Shown: piece by piece, positions 33,363 through 44,659 of the stretch | Layout of the letters: the number at the start of each line of letters is the position of its first letter | Numbering within the stretch: position 1 is the first letter of the stretch | DNA from: Imbricaverruca yamaguchii | Taxonomy: Eukaryota; Arthropoda; Thecostraca; Neoverrucidae | Assembly: GCA_034440575.1 (NCBI GenBank) | Contig: JAOTOL010001613.1 | Location: 1,580,001-1,644,000 of the forward strand | Direction of reading: 5' to 3' | DNA: 64,000 nt | Made by a program: the position numbers and the translations under genes | The notes under the pieces: generated by a model | Told to the model about the DNA's origin: nothing | The model's database searches: none | Seen by the model: only the letters and a program-made list of their open reading frames with translations

Positions 33363-33720
33363 GTGGTTCGTGAGCCCCAGTCCACACGACTACGAGATCA
33401 ATCGTGTTCGGCACAGCAGCAAGTCACATTCGTTAAGTCGTTCCACGGCACCCTTACTCTGCATGCTAAATCTCCCGCACTCAGCTGCGTGTCGCGGACA
33501 ATTTTCAGTCGCGGCGTCATGATCCAAGTGCAACGAACGCGGCGCGACCGAATCCCGTCGCGACATATCTGGCGCACGCGGTTTGACTTCGCCTCCATCG
33601 ACCAGGTGCGACCGCCGGGGAGCCGCTTGTCGCCGTCTCGTCCCTCCAGCCCCCTGCCGTCGTTTCCATGTGATGGTGGGCGCCCGCCGATGGTAGTGAC
33701 GATCCGCGGCACCAATTCCC
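33363..33720. other. GC-rich intronic stretch, no recognised gene
   Basis: Open frames up to 155 codons on plus and 136 on minus overlap. No domain recognised. Confidence 0.4.
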
Positions 33721-33724
33721 AGCC

Positions 33725-33784
33725 GCTACATCCGGCTCGTCCAGCACATCCGGCACATCCGGTACATCCGGCACATCCGACTAC
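33725..33784. repeat. 9-bp tandem repeat, about 6 copies
   Basis: CACATCCGG units with TACATCCGG and CTCGTCCAG variants. Confidence 0.9.
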
Positions 33785-33789
33785 CTCAC

Positions 33790-34865
33790 CTCCCCATCCC
33801 TGCTGCAACTCGCTGGATGTCTATTTGTGATGAAAGTTGAGCAGAATGTCCGCTGATGCTGCAATAAACATCTCCAGCAATGTCACGTGAAGGCGACCAG
33901 AAAAGAAAAACGGCGTCCGAGTTGCGCTGTTGCGGTTCATTCCACCGCTCCGGTTGGCCATTCTCGGCCGTTCCGAGTGATTTATCGATGATTGTTGATT
34001 TCGATACCGACAAGGCCATACGACCAATGTTCGATTCTGTCGTGTATGATGGTGTACGGCTTTCGTAAGTGAGCTTGTGGTTTCACCCACCGCCCATGGT
34101 CGGACGACCCTGAAACGGATTACGGTGCCTCCGGGTCTATATCAAAGCCTCTAATATTCATAGCTTCCAATGCATAAAAACGTCCAGTGTTCACGAACCC
34201 CAATGTATAATAATCTCCACGACAGCTTTGAGGTCAAGATATACTGGTGGTTATGACCATTGGAGGTAGTAATATATTGGAGGTTATATTAATTTGAAGT
34301 TATTATACATTATAGGTGATGTCCATTGTAGGCTGTGAACGCATCAGCTAAGCGCTGTTTTGGAGGCTATGCTACATGCGAGGTTTTGAACTTTGGAGGT
34401 TTGATATATTGAAGGTTATATGAACATTGGAAGATATGATTTACTCCCATTTCTCTGCAGGAATAGCTCAGGGCTGAGAGTTTATATTCGGTCGGGCTTC
34501 GCATTACGCTGTATCAACCCTGGAGGTATGTCTGAGACTGACTGTTGGAAACCGCTGTATGACTGTCGGGGTGTAATCTTGTGGAGTAGTATGTTTGAAG
34601 ATCGATCTGTTTGCAAGTTGGAGATTGTGTGTGCACGTTATTAACAAGAGATTGAGATGGTGTCAGGCTGGGTTTGTTTGAAGACTTGGATGCAGATGTG
34701 TGAGATGGCCCAGAGCCATTGAAATTATAACAGAGTTCACAAAATCGCGAACGTCGAGGTCCATAGTCTATTCACGTGCCTAATAGAAGTTTACGTCAGA
34801 CAAAGTGCGAACATGTCTGATAAAGCTCTGGGGAGCAAAACTTCCCTACAATATTCTGTCCGATA
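33790..34865. other. Intronic, no recognised gene; degenerate TTGGAGGTTAT words
   Basis: From about 34,250 to 34,440 the words TGGAGGTTATA/TTGAAGGTTATA recur irregularly, perhaps an old decayed repeat. A few 62-89-codon frames are not recognised. Confidence 0.4.
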
Positions 34866-34873
34866 GTACATAC

Positions 34874-34951
34874 CCTTTTTAGCTCGATCAGCAGGTGGCG
34901 GTTAATGTCGATCTTTTTTCCTCCCAACATCTTGATGGCGACGACGGAGCC
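34874..34951 (-). CDS. Receptor-type guanylate cyclase, upstream kinase-homology exon
   Basis: A 26-codon exon encoding GSVVAIK..GGKKIDINRHLLIELKR. It corresponds to the ATP-binding-lysine-like region of the kinase homology domain (VAIKK..KIDI.R.LLIELK in this family). The acceptor is CTTTCTTTCACAG|GGCTCC with a good pyrimidine tract and the donor AAAAGG|GTATGT. Both ends are phase 0, and its last residues ELKR join to MKDLHHDH of the exon at 30,065-30,241 across a 4.6-kb intron filled with minisatellites. The short exon length and sequence agree with the domain, and no disruption is seen. The next upstream exon was not found within 34,952-64,000, so the gene probably extends over a long intron or the remainder is too diverged to see. 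Confidence 0.87.
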
Positions 34952-34974
34952 CTGTGAAAGAAAGCAGACAGGTT

Positions 34975-35105
34975 GTAGCAGCATTGGTGTGACAACACAA
35001 CACATAGGTGACGGGCCACAGGCGAGCTCGCCGTGTGGTGTGATAGCACAATGCACTGGTGAGGGGGGCTCGCCGTGTGGTGTGACAACATAATACACAT
35101 GTGAT
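34975..35105. repeat. Short tandem repeat, about 60 bp x 2
   Basis: GGTGTGACAACACAACACAT.. and GGTGTGATAGCACAATGCAC.., followed by CTCGCCGTGTGGTGTGACAA, lie in the intron just upstream (minus strand) of the short cyclase exon. Confidence 0.75.
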
Positions 35106-35461
35106 GGAGCCGCAAGAGGTATCTCCATCTGGTGAGACGACACACCGCGGTATCGATCGACGCGAATTATTGTGTCTTTTATGAATTTAATCTTACCGTT
35201 TTCCCAGATACACGATCGCACCAGCCCCGCCGGATACGCTGACGATTATGGTCGGCAAAATGTCACGGCAGCTCAAAACGGCTGGACTTTTTCCCGAACG
35301 ATCTGACAATCAAAGATGTCACGGAGTTCGCGACGCCATTATCTATGCGCCAGCACATCAACGACATATAACAAGGTGTCGACATTGCCAAGCAGATGCG
35401 GAACTGAAATGGGATGGGACAGTGTGCAGTCAATACCGCGAGTCTTTCGGCAGAACCGCTG

Positions 35462-35525
35462 ACGGCAGAACTGCCACGATGCCACTGCTGATGGTAGAAC
35501 TGCCTCGATGCCACTGCTGACGGTA
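35462..35525. repeat. Direct duplication, about 31 bp x 2
   Basis: GGCAGAACTGCCACGATGCC ACTGCTGAT is followed by GGTAGAACTGCCTCGATGCC ACTGCTGAC. It lies exactly where the RT fragment to its right loses similarity. Confidence 0.8.
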
Positions 35526-35893
35526 AAGCCTCATATGTGGTCCGACATATGCACAGTAAAGCTTCCTGATGACTTCCTCACTTCTGTATGATACATTACT
35601 ATTTATTGCCCCGAGCATTCTCAGAGCCTTCTTCCTGGCTTCCTTGGTCTGTTCTGATGCCCCCAAGTTTGTGTTTAGAATAACACCTAAGTCCTTCTGA
35701 TGAGTCACCGATAGTACCTGGCCACCCATCAAGTATGGAGCCTTCGTATGCTGCCTACCTACATGCATGATTTTGCACTTACCAAAAATAAACTTCATTC
35801 GCCGTTCTTCGGACCACTTCACAAGTTCGTCTAAGTCTTTCTTCAGCGAGATACGCTCATCGTGACCTGTTATTGCCCTAAATACCTTCAAAT
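35526..35893 (-). mobile_element. Non-LTR retrotransposon RT fragment (thumb region)
   Basis: One uninterrupted minus frame of about 122 codons carries DLDELVKWSEERRMKFIFGK, CKIMHVGR, MGGQVLSVTHQKDLGVILN, EARKKALRMLGAIN, RSEEVIRKLYCAYVGPHM. This is the standard order downstream of the YADD box in CR1/Jockey-group RTs ('LxxDLxxLxxWxxxWxMxFNxxKCxxMxxG ... KDLGVxI ... ARKKAxxxLGxIxRxF ... LYxxLVRPHLEY'). The catalytic YADD itself and everything upstream are missing. The frame diverges right after GPHM, where a 31-bp duplication follows. The open frame suggests a younger insertion than the other LINE pieces. Confidence 0.85.
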
Positions 35894-35904
35894 AATCCGA
35901 AAAT

Positions 35905-36190
35905 GAAAAACCTTACTGCTTAGGCAACTTTCAAGGCTATTTTCAAGGACTGGCTTGATGGCTGATGGCACATCCGGATATTTCACATGCTTCTGTTGCT
36001 TTCGATTTACTCCTTTCAGATCTGTCATGCAAAAATAGCAGTCGGTGGTATGATCCTTTCCATCCCGCCACCCCGTGGGAATGCCGAACGGGATGGATTT
36101 CAGGGTCTTGTTCTTCCAGGCTCGTAGGCCTTCCATACATGACTTGCAGCAGATTTGAGGGGCAAAGAGCTTGTCCTGATCACCACCCAA
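35905..36190 (-). pseudogene. Fragment of the 'DCYFCM' family of uncharacterised proteins
   Basis: The minus frame contains KLFAPQICCKSCMEGLRAW, SIPFGIPTGWR, TDCYFCMTDLKGVNRK and KYPDVPSAIKPV. This block, with its CCxxC and DCYFCM pairs and the 'SMPFGIPMVWREPKxHxxDCYFCM..YPNLPSAxRPVPH' pattern, is one I recall from many uncharacterised proteins repeated in arthropod and cnidarian genomes. They are often near transposons and of unknown function. The cysteines suggest metal binding, which is inference. The usual W-R-E reads GWRD here, and the sequence ends in unrelated residues after PSAIKPV. It lies directly upstream of the RT fragment on the same strand. Confidence 0.65.
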
Positions 36191-36194
36191 TTCT

Positions 36195-38200
36195 CACTTC
36201 TCTCCGCTACTGATATATCATACTGCAGTATGCATACTGATACATCAGTGTGTGAGTTGTTACCTTTGACGTAGTGTGAAAACTTGAGCTAATCGAGAAA
36301 AATGATTGAGCATTTTCGGATTCAGCACACGAAACTTGTATTGGAACAGCTGAGAAACTTCCGACCTTTTGAGAAAAAAAAAGTTTTGAGACGCAGGCCA
36401 GTGTTATCATAGCATGAGCTACTCTTAAGACAATATCTCTACATATTGTACTGGTGCAGACATTTATTTCGCGCGACATTCCTGTCCCTTATTTGACAGT
36501 TCCCGACATCATGTCTACGCAACATTATTGCAAGTGAAGACGTCCACTTCGAGCTGCAGTGATCATGTAATTGCGCTCATTATTTCTGCCATAGATGTTC
36601 ACTTGGATACCCCTGCAATGGATAGTACACGATATACCTTTTATGAAGCTAGACACTGATACAGATGTTTTAATGACATAAAACCCCAAACATACATGTA
36701 TATATATAAAATGCCTTTCAATGCGTATGGATGCGTTTTTTCAAACTTAGGAGGTAACATAGCGCCACCCTGATGTACACCCAAATTCAACACCAGCGAT
36801 AGTATTATTGTGATGGATTGCTGTTGTGTCTCACTGACAAATACCCCATGAGGCGAAATCGTGCAAATATAATAGTCGATGTGACAAAAATTAAGTATTG
36901 AAGGGACGTCTATGGCCCAGAAATGCTTACGGTGCAATAAAAGTAGGCGGTCGCGAAACGTTACGCGTACCAAGAAGCATTTGGAGCTAGAGCCAATCGA
37001 TAGGTCAGCAATATTAGAGGGAACGTGCCTTCTCCAGAAAATATTCCCGGGACAGCACACATATATCGAAGAGTTTTGCTGACGAGACAAGAGTATACGC
37101 AATGAAAGTTAGGACATAACAACAATGGCATTCAATTTACTCAATGAAATCCCAGAGGTGACTCCAGTAGGTATTACATTCAGTTTGAATATTTCGACTG
37201 ACTATTGAAGTCTCTTTCCCAATCCAATGAATACCACATATACCGATTCACAATGGAGAGACAGTTCCAGCTGAAAAGTAGAATTTCAGCTGAACACGTG
37301 GAACCATAGAAGAAGCTGTGCTCTTTCCAACGACACGCTTACTTCCTGAACAATCGCTTCCCCTACCTCGCAATTTGCTTGTCTCAGGTATCACCGACGG
37401 CAGCACAATTATTTTCGGGTTACTACAGGTTAGTTTCTCAGTATTGCTGTCGTGTGTCAGTACTGTTAACGTCATTAGCGTCGGCTAATCAGCTTGCGAA
37501 TTGTTCACACTACAAAAGCAGCAGCACTCCGTGTACATGGTGGCGCTCAACAGCGTCGACGATCAAGTAACTATTGATGAATTATTTATATTGATCTTGC
37601 ACTTTTAAGATCACTCCAGGCGATTTTCTGTTCTATAACAAGGTGCTATGTTCGTTTAGACTGTGATGTATCTACGACAATGATATTAATGCTAGTCTCC
37701 AGGAAAGCAACTTGAACAATCTGCGCTCATGGTGCCACACATATGTGTGAGAGAGGTGAGACCCTCGGCCTCTACTACCTTTTTTCCATTTGTCTCCGAT
37801 GCGCTGATTATCGTGTAATCATCCGTCAGCAGATCTCTCTGCAAGGCTGGACCCCACGCCCGTGGTACTGTTGAATCATCAGGCGTTCCAGCATCAAGAG
37901 CAGATGAACTATGGACAAATAAGCTTGGAAACTTGAATTATTGATGTTGGAGACTCCAAATGCTGCACATTCTGATGGCTTAAGCAATTGTTCCCAGTGT
38001 CATACAACGCTGGAACGTGCTTTTAGAAAATCGTCCACAACTGGGACTGGCCCATATTCGATAACAGAAGAGAATCTATGTAATGATTCCCTTCTGTCCT
38101 TTCTTCTAATGGGTTTATATAATGAAGTGGAATATGATCGAGGTGTGCTCAGCATGTTCAACAACGTGTGCTTATTAAATACACACCGTAGCTGAAACTA
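36195..38200. other. No recognisable gene
   Basis: A 153-codon minus frame at 36641-37102 and an 84-codon plus frame at 37941-38195 show no domain I know. There are no tandem repeats apart from a short (TA)n run at 38203-38233. Confidence 0.45.
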
Positions 38201-38202
38201 TA

Positions 38203-38234
38203 TTATATTTATATATAATATATATATATATATC
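38203..38234. repeat. (TA)n microsatellite
   Basis: TATA run of about 30 bases with one internal AA. Confidence 0.9.
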
Positions 38235-38855
38235 ACGCGCCCCTCCCCAACCTGGAAATGTACGACAGCATACCAACGGACCGAGACCTGGGTAAATGAT
38301 GCAGTCGACACCACTGTACCGCAGTCGACACTGCCTGGCCACTCCTGACACCGCCGACGCCCATCGACTCATGCGGGAGGAGTGGATTGTGCCGTTCCTT
38401 GGCACTCCTGGCACCGCCGATACCGACCGACTCGTGCAGCAGTGGCCTGGGCCGTGCGCCGTTCGCACACACATCCACTCAGGGAGGCGTGAAAATCCGG
38501 TTAGCATGCGATCAATATGATCCGCTATGCATGCGATCGAGCCCGTCAGAGGTAACAACTTTTCAGATCTGGCATTTTCCAGATGCGCTCGAGTCGAATC
38601 CATTGTTGTGACGGAACCGTCCAATCGGACGATGCCGAGGTGATGAGCCTGGCTATGATTCCTACGTTCAAACGCCCGTCGGCATACCGCCCTACAGCTT
38701 GGAACTATAGGAGAGCAGATGGTGACACCATGAGCGGATCGCTGAAGTTCATTTCCTGCAACGCCATGCATGTGACTGTGGACGAATTGCCAGATATGGT
38801 GTGTGATGCATTAGAAGCGGCAGTACAGGAACACGTGCGGTCAGCTATATTGCGC
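38235..38855. other. No recognisable gene
   Basis: Contains a diverged duplication of GGCACTCCTGACACCGCCGA..CGACTC (about 38,338-38,370 and 38,401-38,434). The overlapping 198-codon minus frame and 74-91-codon plus frames are unassigned. Confidence 0.4.
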
Positions 38856-38859
38856 TGAG

Positions 38860-39048
38860 GGACAGAAACGGAGACAGAGACAGAGACAGAGACAGAGACA
38901 GAGACAGAGACAGCGACAGAGACAGCGACAGCGACAGCGACAGAGACAGAGACAGAGACAGAGACAGCGACAGAGACAGAGACAGAGACAGAGACAGAGA
39001 CAGAGACAGAGACAGAGACAGAGACAGAGACAGAGACAGATGCAGAGA

Positions 39049-39087
<39 letters not shown>

Positions 39088-39692
39088 CGAAAGCGACAGA
39101 GACAGAGACAGACACAGAGACAGAGACAGAGACAGAGACAGAGACAGAGACAGAGACAGAGACAGAGACAGAGACAGAGACAGAGACAGAGACAGAGACA
39201 GAGACAGAGACAGAGACAAAGACAAAGACAAAGACAAAGACAGAAACAGAGACAGCGGCAGAGACAGAGACAGAGACAGAGACAAAGACAAGACAGATAC
39301 AGAGACAGAGACAGAGACAGAGACAGAGACAGAGACAGAGACAGAGACAGAGACAGAGACAGCGACAGCGACAGGGACTGAAACTGATACTGAGACTGAG
39401 ACTGAGACAGAGACAGAGACAGAGACAGAGACAGAGACAGAGACAGAGACAGAGACAGAGACAGAGACAGAGACAGAGACAAAGACAAAGACAAAGACAA
39501 AGACAAAGACAAAGACAAAGACAAAGACAAAGACAAGGTCAAAAGACAAAAGACAAAGACAAAGACAAAGACAGAGACAGAGACAGAGACAGAGACAGAA
39601 ACAGAAACAGAGACAGCGGCAGAGACAGAGACAGAGACAGCGACAGATACAGATACAGAGACAGAGACAGAGAAACAGAAACAAAAAATTGA
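38860..39692. repeat. Hexanucleotide array (GACAGA)n with GACAGC and GACAAA blocks
   Basis: About 830 bases of GACAGA in which variant hexamers cluster: GACAGC runs (about 38,915-38,940 and 39,046-39,090), GACAAA runs (about 39,216-39,240 and 39,478-39,570), and a short GACTGA block (39,375-39,405). The minus strand is pyrimidine-rich and gives long low-complexity frames (CLCLCL, SVSVSV, LSLSLS) up to 291 codons, all artefacts. Confidence 0.98.
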
Positions 39693-41085
39693 ATCTGATT
39701 GAGCGGAACGAAACACCGCTTCATATGGGAATTATGTAGATAAGCGGCGTCGTCTTAATGCTTTGACACGCTTTAAATATCATCTATCCAGGTACGCGCT
39801 AAATGTCGCTATGTTGGCATAGTCAAACTCTATGCAATATTGGAATACAAGCGGATATCTTCATTGCATCTCGTAACTGGAATGCTTCTTCATTTCTTTA
39901 TTCACTACCTTCCTCTATGTCGCATGTCCGATACACAGTCACTGTTCGACTATGCGTGTAGTTTAGTATCCAACTGCTGATGCATTTGCTATATGTTGTA
40001 ATACTTTGAATCCTTCAAAGGTGCAGTTCCCTGGCTTCTCCAGCTTAGTTCTCCATCACCTTAACACGATATAGCTTTTACACGACCCTGTTCCCCAACC
40101 ACTAAGACTGCCCATGCTCGCTGAATCAATTCCCTGGTTGTTTATGGCTCCGATCACTGATCCAGCTCCCCAATCTCATTGTCTGACTGCGCTCCGCCGT
40201 CTCGTTCCTCGGTCCAGTTCCGTGCTCCATCGTCTCATTCTACTCCTTCACTCCGCAGTCCCGCTGTCTGGCCCTATTCTGTCATTCTATTCACCGGCAC
40301 CGATTTTCGTTTCCTGATCTCGTTCCACGGTGCATTTCTTCGCTTTTTGCTTCTGAGTCCCATTTGGTGGTCGCGCTTCCGCGGCTTCCTAGCTGCATGT
40401 GCTTAAATTGACATAGCCACATGACAGGTGCGATGGCATTGTTATATTGTTCAGCCTTACAAAATCCCTGCACCCTATAATCTATACAAATCGTTTAACA
40501 GACCACATCACAGATACTCTCTAGACCTGGACCTGTGCTATGAAATGCTGGCGTATCACAATCCGTAACGGCGAGTGTAAGCATGATATTACATACTCTT
40601 AGATACGAGTCGTGGCGACACCAAAAACACACAAGCACGACGTCGATACTGTCTTGGAAAGGATACATATCCAGGGTTTGGGAAGTGGCAATACGCTACG
40701 TTATTTCATACATCATTTATCACTACACTGATGCAGAAGATATGGACTCTTAAAACGTGTAGCACCGTCGAGGAATTCGCTCATTTGCCGTGACTGCCAA
40801 TCAAATAAGTTTTCCGTAACTGAGTTAATATTATCGGGCGGCATGCATATCAAGCACATATGTCTACTAGCGCGTCCGGGAACTGATATGAACTGAACTG
40901 AACTGAAATATTGATAATAAAGGTGGTCATCTATTTTCACTACCAAAAACTTCCACACAAAAGTCACGTGTTAAGATCGCCGTGAGATAAGGGAAGCTGG
41001 TCTGAATGTGCCGGTAGCTCTGGACATAGCAGAGAAACAGAGCCTGTGTTCGAAAGAGGGCACACACTTATGTACATCAGAGGAT
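39693..41085. other. No recognisable gene
   Basis: Stops in all frames. A GAACTGAACTGAACTG run at 40,888-40,906 is the only small repeat. Confidence 0.5.
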
Positions 41086-41087
41086 AA

Positions 41088-41255
41088 TTTTGCATCCACT
41101 CGATCCGGTGCGTACCAAAGATCCCGAGTTCGACACTTGCGCCGTTCGGGACATTTCCCAATCCCGCGGCCCACTGGCGAAACAGTGTGGGCGGCGCCAT
41201 TAGCCGTGAATGTGCATAAAGTACGTCGTGAAACACCCAAAAAGCAAACGATCCG
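41088..41255 (+). mobile_element. SINE, second copy of the tRNA(Leu/Ser)-type family
   Basis: GATCCCGAGTTCGACACTTG (B-box region) is followed by CGTTCGGGACATTTCCCAAT, GGCGAAACAGTGTGGGCGGC, TGAATGTGCATAAAGTACGT and CGTGAAACACCC. These match in order the minus-strand element at 18.14-18.33 kb. The 5' head is incomplete (the A box is not recognisable). The 124-codon minus frame across it has no coding significance. Confidence 0.75.
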
Positions 41256-42370
41256 GTGCGTGAGGCCCCCAGCTGCCCCGTCCAAACAGCGTTGCAATAC
41301 CCCAGTACAGGGCGGAGGTGTGCATAACATTGCCACAAAACTTTTCGTCATTATAAATTGAAACGATCTAAGGACACAACACCTTGAAGAGATCGGGTCA
41401 ATATAGTAGACGATGTCTAGTAGACGCTTTTGCATGAGTGATTATCATGTTGTGCACTTATTAGTCGTGCTTGTCCAACGAAACACCTGGGACTTCCGAA
41501 CACATCAACACGCACAAGAGGAGAGCTTCAGAAGAAGGAGGCTTTGATTAAGACTTGCGGCGTGAGTGTCAGGCAAACATGTGAATTTAGCCGAGCTTAG
41601 GCTACCTTTCTAGGCTTTGACCATTTATCTGCACAGACTATTCAAGTCTTCCCGAAGAATGGCTGAGTGAGCCGAAGGGTCATTTTTGCGATTGTATACC
41701 TATCAGCTTGGAGGTTATTGTTATACAGAACACACAACAACGTTCGCGATCGTCACCTCAAGGTTCAGATATAACTGGATCTTAAGCTTATACATTACCG
41801 GTAATAATAAATGGCTGCTGCGTCGTGGAGGTATGACAAAGTAAGTTCAAAGCAGCTTCGAAATGTGGAAAGAATGCCCAATCATTGAAGCAACAAGGAA
41901 AGTTCGCTTTAAAGGCCATAGTGTAAATGTCAGACGGCTTAGGTGGCCTGGGAAGAAGATTCCCAATCTTTTTGCAATGGATGAATCCCCAGTTGTTGCA
42001 AACCGAAGCATGGCTACAAAACAGTGTTGTGCGAGCGGCATAACCGGAGTTGCATTGCTTAAAAGGCGAAGTGTCAAAAACTTTGACAAGAAGTCGAATC
42101 AAGGAACTTGGCGACATTTGTGATGCTGTGCTACGCTACCGTTCTTGTGAATACAGACCATGCTCGCGTGCTTACAGACTCCGAAAGCAATAGACGTGAT
42201 ATATACCGAACGTTGCATGATAATGCCAATATTGTCGCTATAAAGTTGCAATCTTTCACATATTTTTTTAAGCTCATTCACACGTTCGGCAGGCTGGCTG
42301 AGACCCGACAACTCGACCTGCTAGAACCGAGCACCTGGGATTGCGACGTATACCAGCAAACATCAGTGAG
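41256..42370. other. No recognisable gene
   Basis: Overlapping 80-119-codon frames on both strands at 41,788-42,467 are unassigned. Confidence 0.45.
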
Positions 42371-42374
42371 CCGC

Positions 42375-42757
42375 AGGCAGTCATGTCCGACGGCCTCCGA
42401 AGACACGTCCGACGGCCTCCGAAGGCACGTCCGACGGCCACCTAAGACACGTCCGACGGCCTCCTGAGACACGTCCGACGGCCACCTGAGACACGTCCGA
42501 CGGCCACCGAAGACACGTCCGACGGCCACCTAAGACACGTCCGACGGCCACCGAAGACACGTCCGACGGCCTCCGAAGACACGTCCGACGGCCTCCGAAG
42601 GCACGTCCGACGGCCTCCGAAGACACGTCCGACGGCCTCCGAAGGCACGTCCGACGGCCTCCGAAGACACGTCCGACGGCCTCCGAAGACACGTCCGACG
42701 GCCTCCGAAGACACGTCCGACGGCCTCCGAAGACACGTCCGACGGCCTCCGAAGGCA
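42375..42757. repeat. Minisatellite, 22-bp unit, about 17 copies
   Basis: The unit is CACGTCCGACGGCCTCCGAA GA, with CCACCTAAGA, CCTCCTGAGA and CTCCGAAGG variants. The left third is diverse and the right part homogeneous. Minus frames with a 22-residue period are artefacts. Confidence 0.97.
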
Positions 42758-43620
42758 AGTGTTTAAATGGTTTCGGCGCGAGCCTCCGACTTAATTAAAC
42801 CTAAACAGGAAACTCGCGAATTCTGATATATTAGACACGGTGGCAAAGGATGTCGATTCCCTGGTGCGCATAGCCGTGGCTGCGATAAACTAAACCAGTC
42901 TAAATCGGGACGCTCAATGCGGGGCGGTGAAGATGAGCCAGAGCGCTCTGAGCGACCGTCTGTGGTTCACTGGTTACCGTGGTTCACCACAGGTCTGCCC
43001 AGGCAGTGAACCAACATCACCAGAGCCAGACGCCAGAGGACCACCTCGCCGCCACATCGCGTGGCCTCTGGCACTAGGGTACTTCAGGCTTCTGGCACTT
43101 CTGGGACCATGGGGTGATATATATACTAAGTAAGTGTGCATGGAACATACTCCTTTAAGCAGGCATGGATGTAGTTTAAAAATGAGTCGCAAGGTTTTCA
43201 ATCCACATGTACTAAGATGTATCAAGGGAATAGGGCTGGATAGCTAGGGTAGGTAGGCATTGGTAGGTGTGTGGGATGTTGGGGGATGGTTTCTTTAGGA
43301 TGTGGCGATGGTTGGGATGGGTCTTTTTGCCGGGCTCATGGTATCTTCCATTTACATACTTAACTGGATGAGCCCTTGTGGCTCTTATTAAGTCCGAACA
43401 CTTTATGACTTCATGACTTCATGAGCGAATACTCATACAGTACGGTACAAACTGTAACATAGTTTATATTAAATACTGTTTCATCCGCCTCATTCATATA
43501 ATTGTATAATCCCGCATTGCACAGCCTGTAATGCTGTACCCCGTAAGCCAGCCGGCCTACCGGCTGTTGCAACTGTAATGTGATCAGCACTGGTCCGTCC
43601 GGGCCGCCGTCGCCGGTTCT
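42758..43620. other. No recognisable gene
   Basis: Short GGTAGG/GTGGGATGTTGGG low-complexity near 43,245-43,300. GGATGAGCCCTTGTGGCTCT (43,368-43,387) resembles the LINE tail inserted at 63.86 kb but is not convincing by itself. Confidence 0.4.
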
Positions 43621-43627
43621 CGGCGCA

Positions 43628-43752
43628 ACAGTTGATACAGCACTCTTGAGACAATGACGGGCCGCTGAACGTGGTCTGCTGCGCTACAGCTGAAACAGCA
43701 CTCTTGAGACAATGCCGGACCACTGGACGCGGTCTGCTGCGGAACAGCAGCT
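43628..43752. repeat. Direct duplication, about 58 bp x 2
   Basis: CAGCACTCTTGAGACAATGM CGGRCCRCTGRACGYGGTCT GCTGCG occurs twice with substitutions, each preceded by CAGYTGAWA. Confidence 0.85.
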
Positions 43753-44017
43753 GTTCGGCTGCTGCGTTCCCAGGGAACTGATCTCGATGTGACAGAGCCT
43801 GCTGAAATGTCGAAGTGTGCGGATCTGTCGCGGTCGACCGCATCTGCGAATTAAATAACTGTCTTTCGGCCTCTAAATTCAGCACGTATAACATAGCTGT
43901 CTTCCGTCTCATCGATACATTGTACGAACGTCCTTCTGAAGCGTGCGAATTGATGTTACTGCCGTTAATTTGCTTTTACCACTGCACAGCACACCAATTG
44001 CAGTCATTGAACTTTCG

Positions 44018-44658
44018 AGATTAGCAACACCCACGACTGTCCACTACACGTCATTGACAGAATCCAACAAATCGTAGCCCATAACGTAAACAGAAACTTT
44101 TCTTTCGTATGGATCCTGGGCAACGCCAACATCCCAGGCAACGAAGAAGCAGACCGGCTCGCAAAGCAAGCCTTGGTATTGAACACTTACCAAAGCGTGG
44201 AATATTCGATAGACGATTGTAAAGCATTTATACAACGCCACATACGCCAGCATCAACAGAACATATGGGCACAACACAACTCAACACAAGAAAAATCCAA
44301 CCATACCCACGCAATCAAACCAACGATAGGCACGTGGAACGCATCAAATCAATATCACCGGCGAAAAGAGGTCACCCTCTCTACACTCAGCATTGGTTGC
44401 ACAGAACTAACACAGTCTCAATTAGAGGGTGACCAGTATACAACACCTCACTGCGGCACCTACAACACCACGCTAAGCATAGACTACATCCTGTTAGACT
44501 ATAGTAGCTTTAGCTCTCAAAGACAACCACTTAAGGCATTCTGCCAGATAAAGGGCATTACCCTATCGCTTCCATCGCCTCTCCGTGACAAGCATTCAGA
44601 GCTCCTTCAATTGCTATTTGAATATCTTTATGCCACACAATTAGCAAGATCACTGTAG
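44018..44658 (+). mobile_element. LINE ORF2 C-terminus: end of RNase H and terminal CCHC-like region
   Basis: One open plus frame runs from SNTHDCPLHVIDRIQQIVAH through FVWILGNANIPGNEEADRLA, the final RNase H motif (usual 'WVPGHxxIxGNExAD'; the His is Asn here). A helical tail follows, then TPHCGTYNTTLSIDYILLDY, the usual 'TPxxCxxCxxxxTVxHILLxC' knuckle with cysteines partly replaced, and a stop at 44,656-44,658. A copy at 63.5-63.9 kb shares these blocks. The upstream RT part is absent. About 210 codons without a stop suggests a relatively recent truncated insertion with point decay. Confidence 0.8.
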
Positions 44659-44659
44659 G

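Noticed and set aside
33363..33830. 155-codon plus frame as a gene
   Set aside because: It lies inside the guanylate cyclase intron, overlaps a 136-codon frame on the other strand, and ends in the 9-bp repeat. No domain is recognisable.
38841..39716. 291- and 279-codon minus frames of alternating Cys/Leu, Ser/Val and Leu/Ser
   Set aside because: The hexanucleotide array gives two-residue repeats in all frames. Not a protein.
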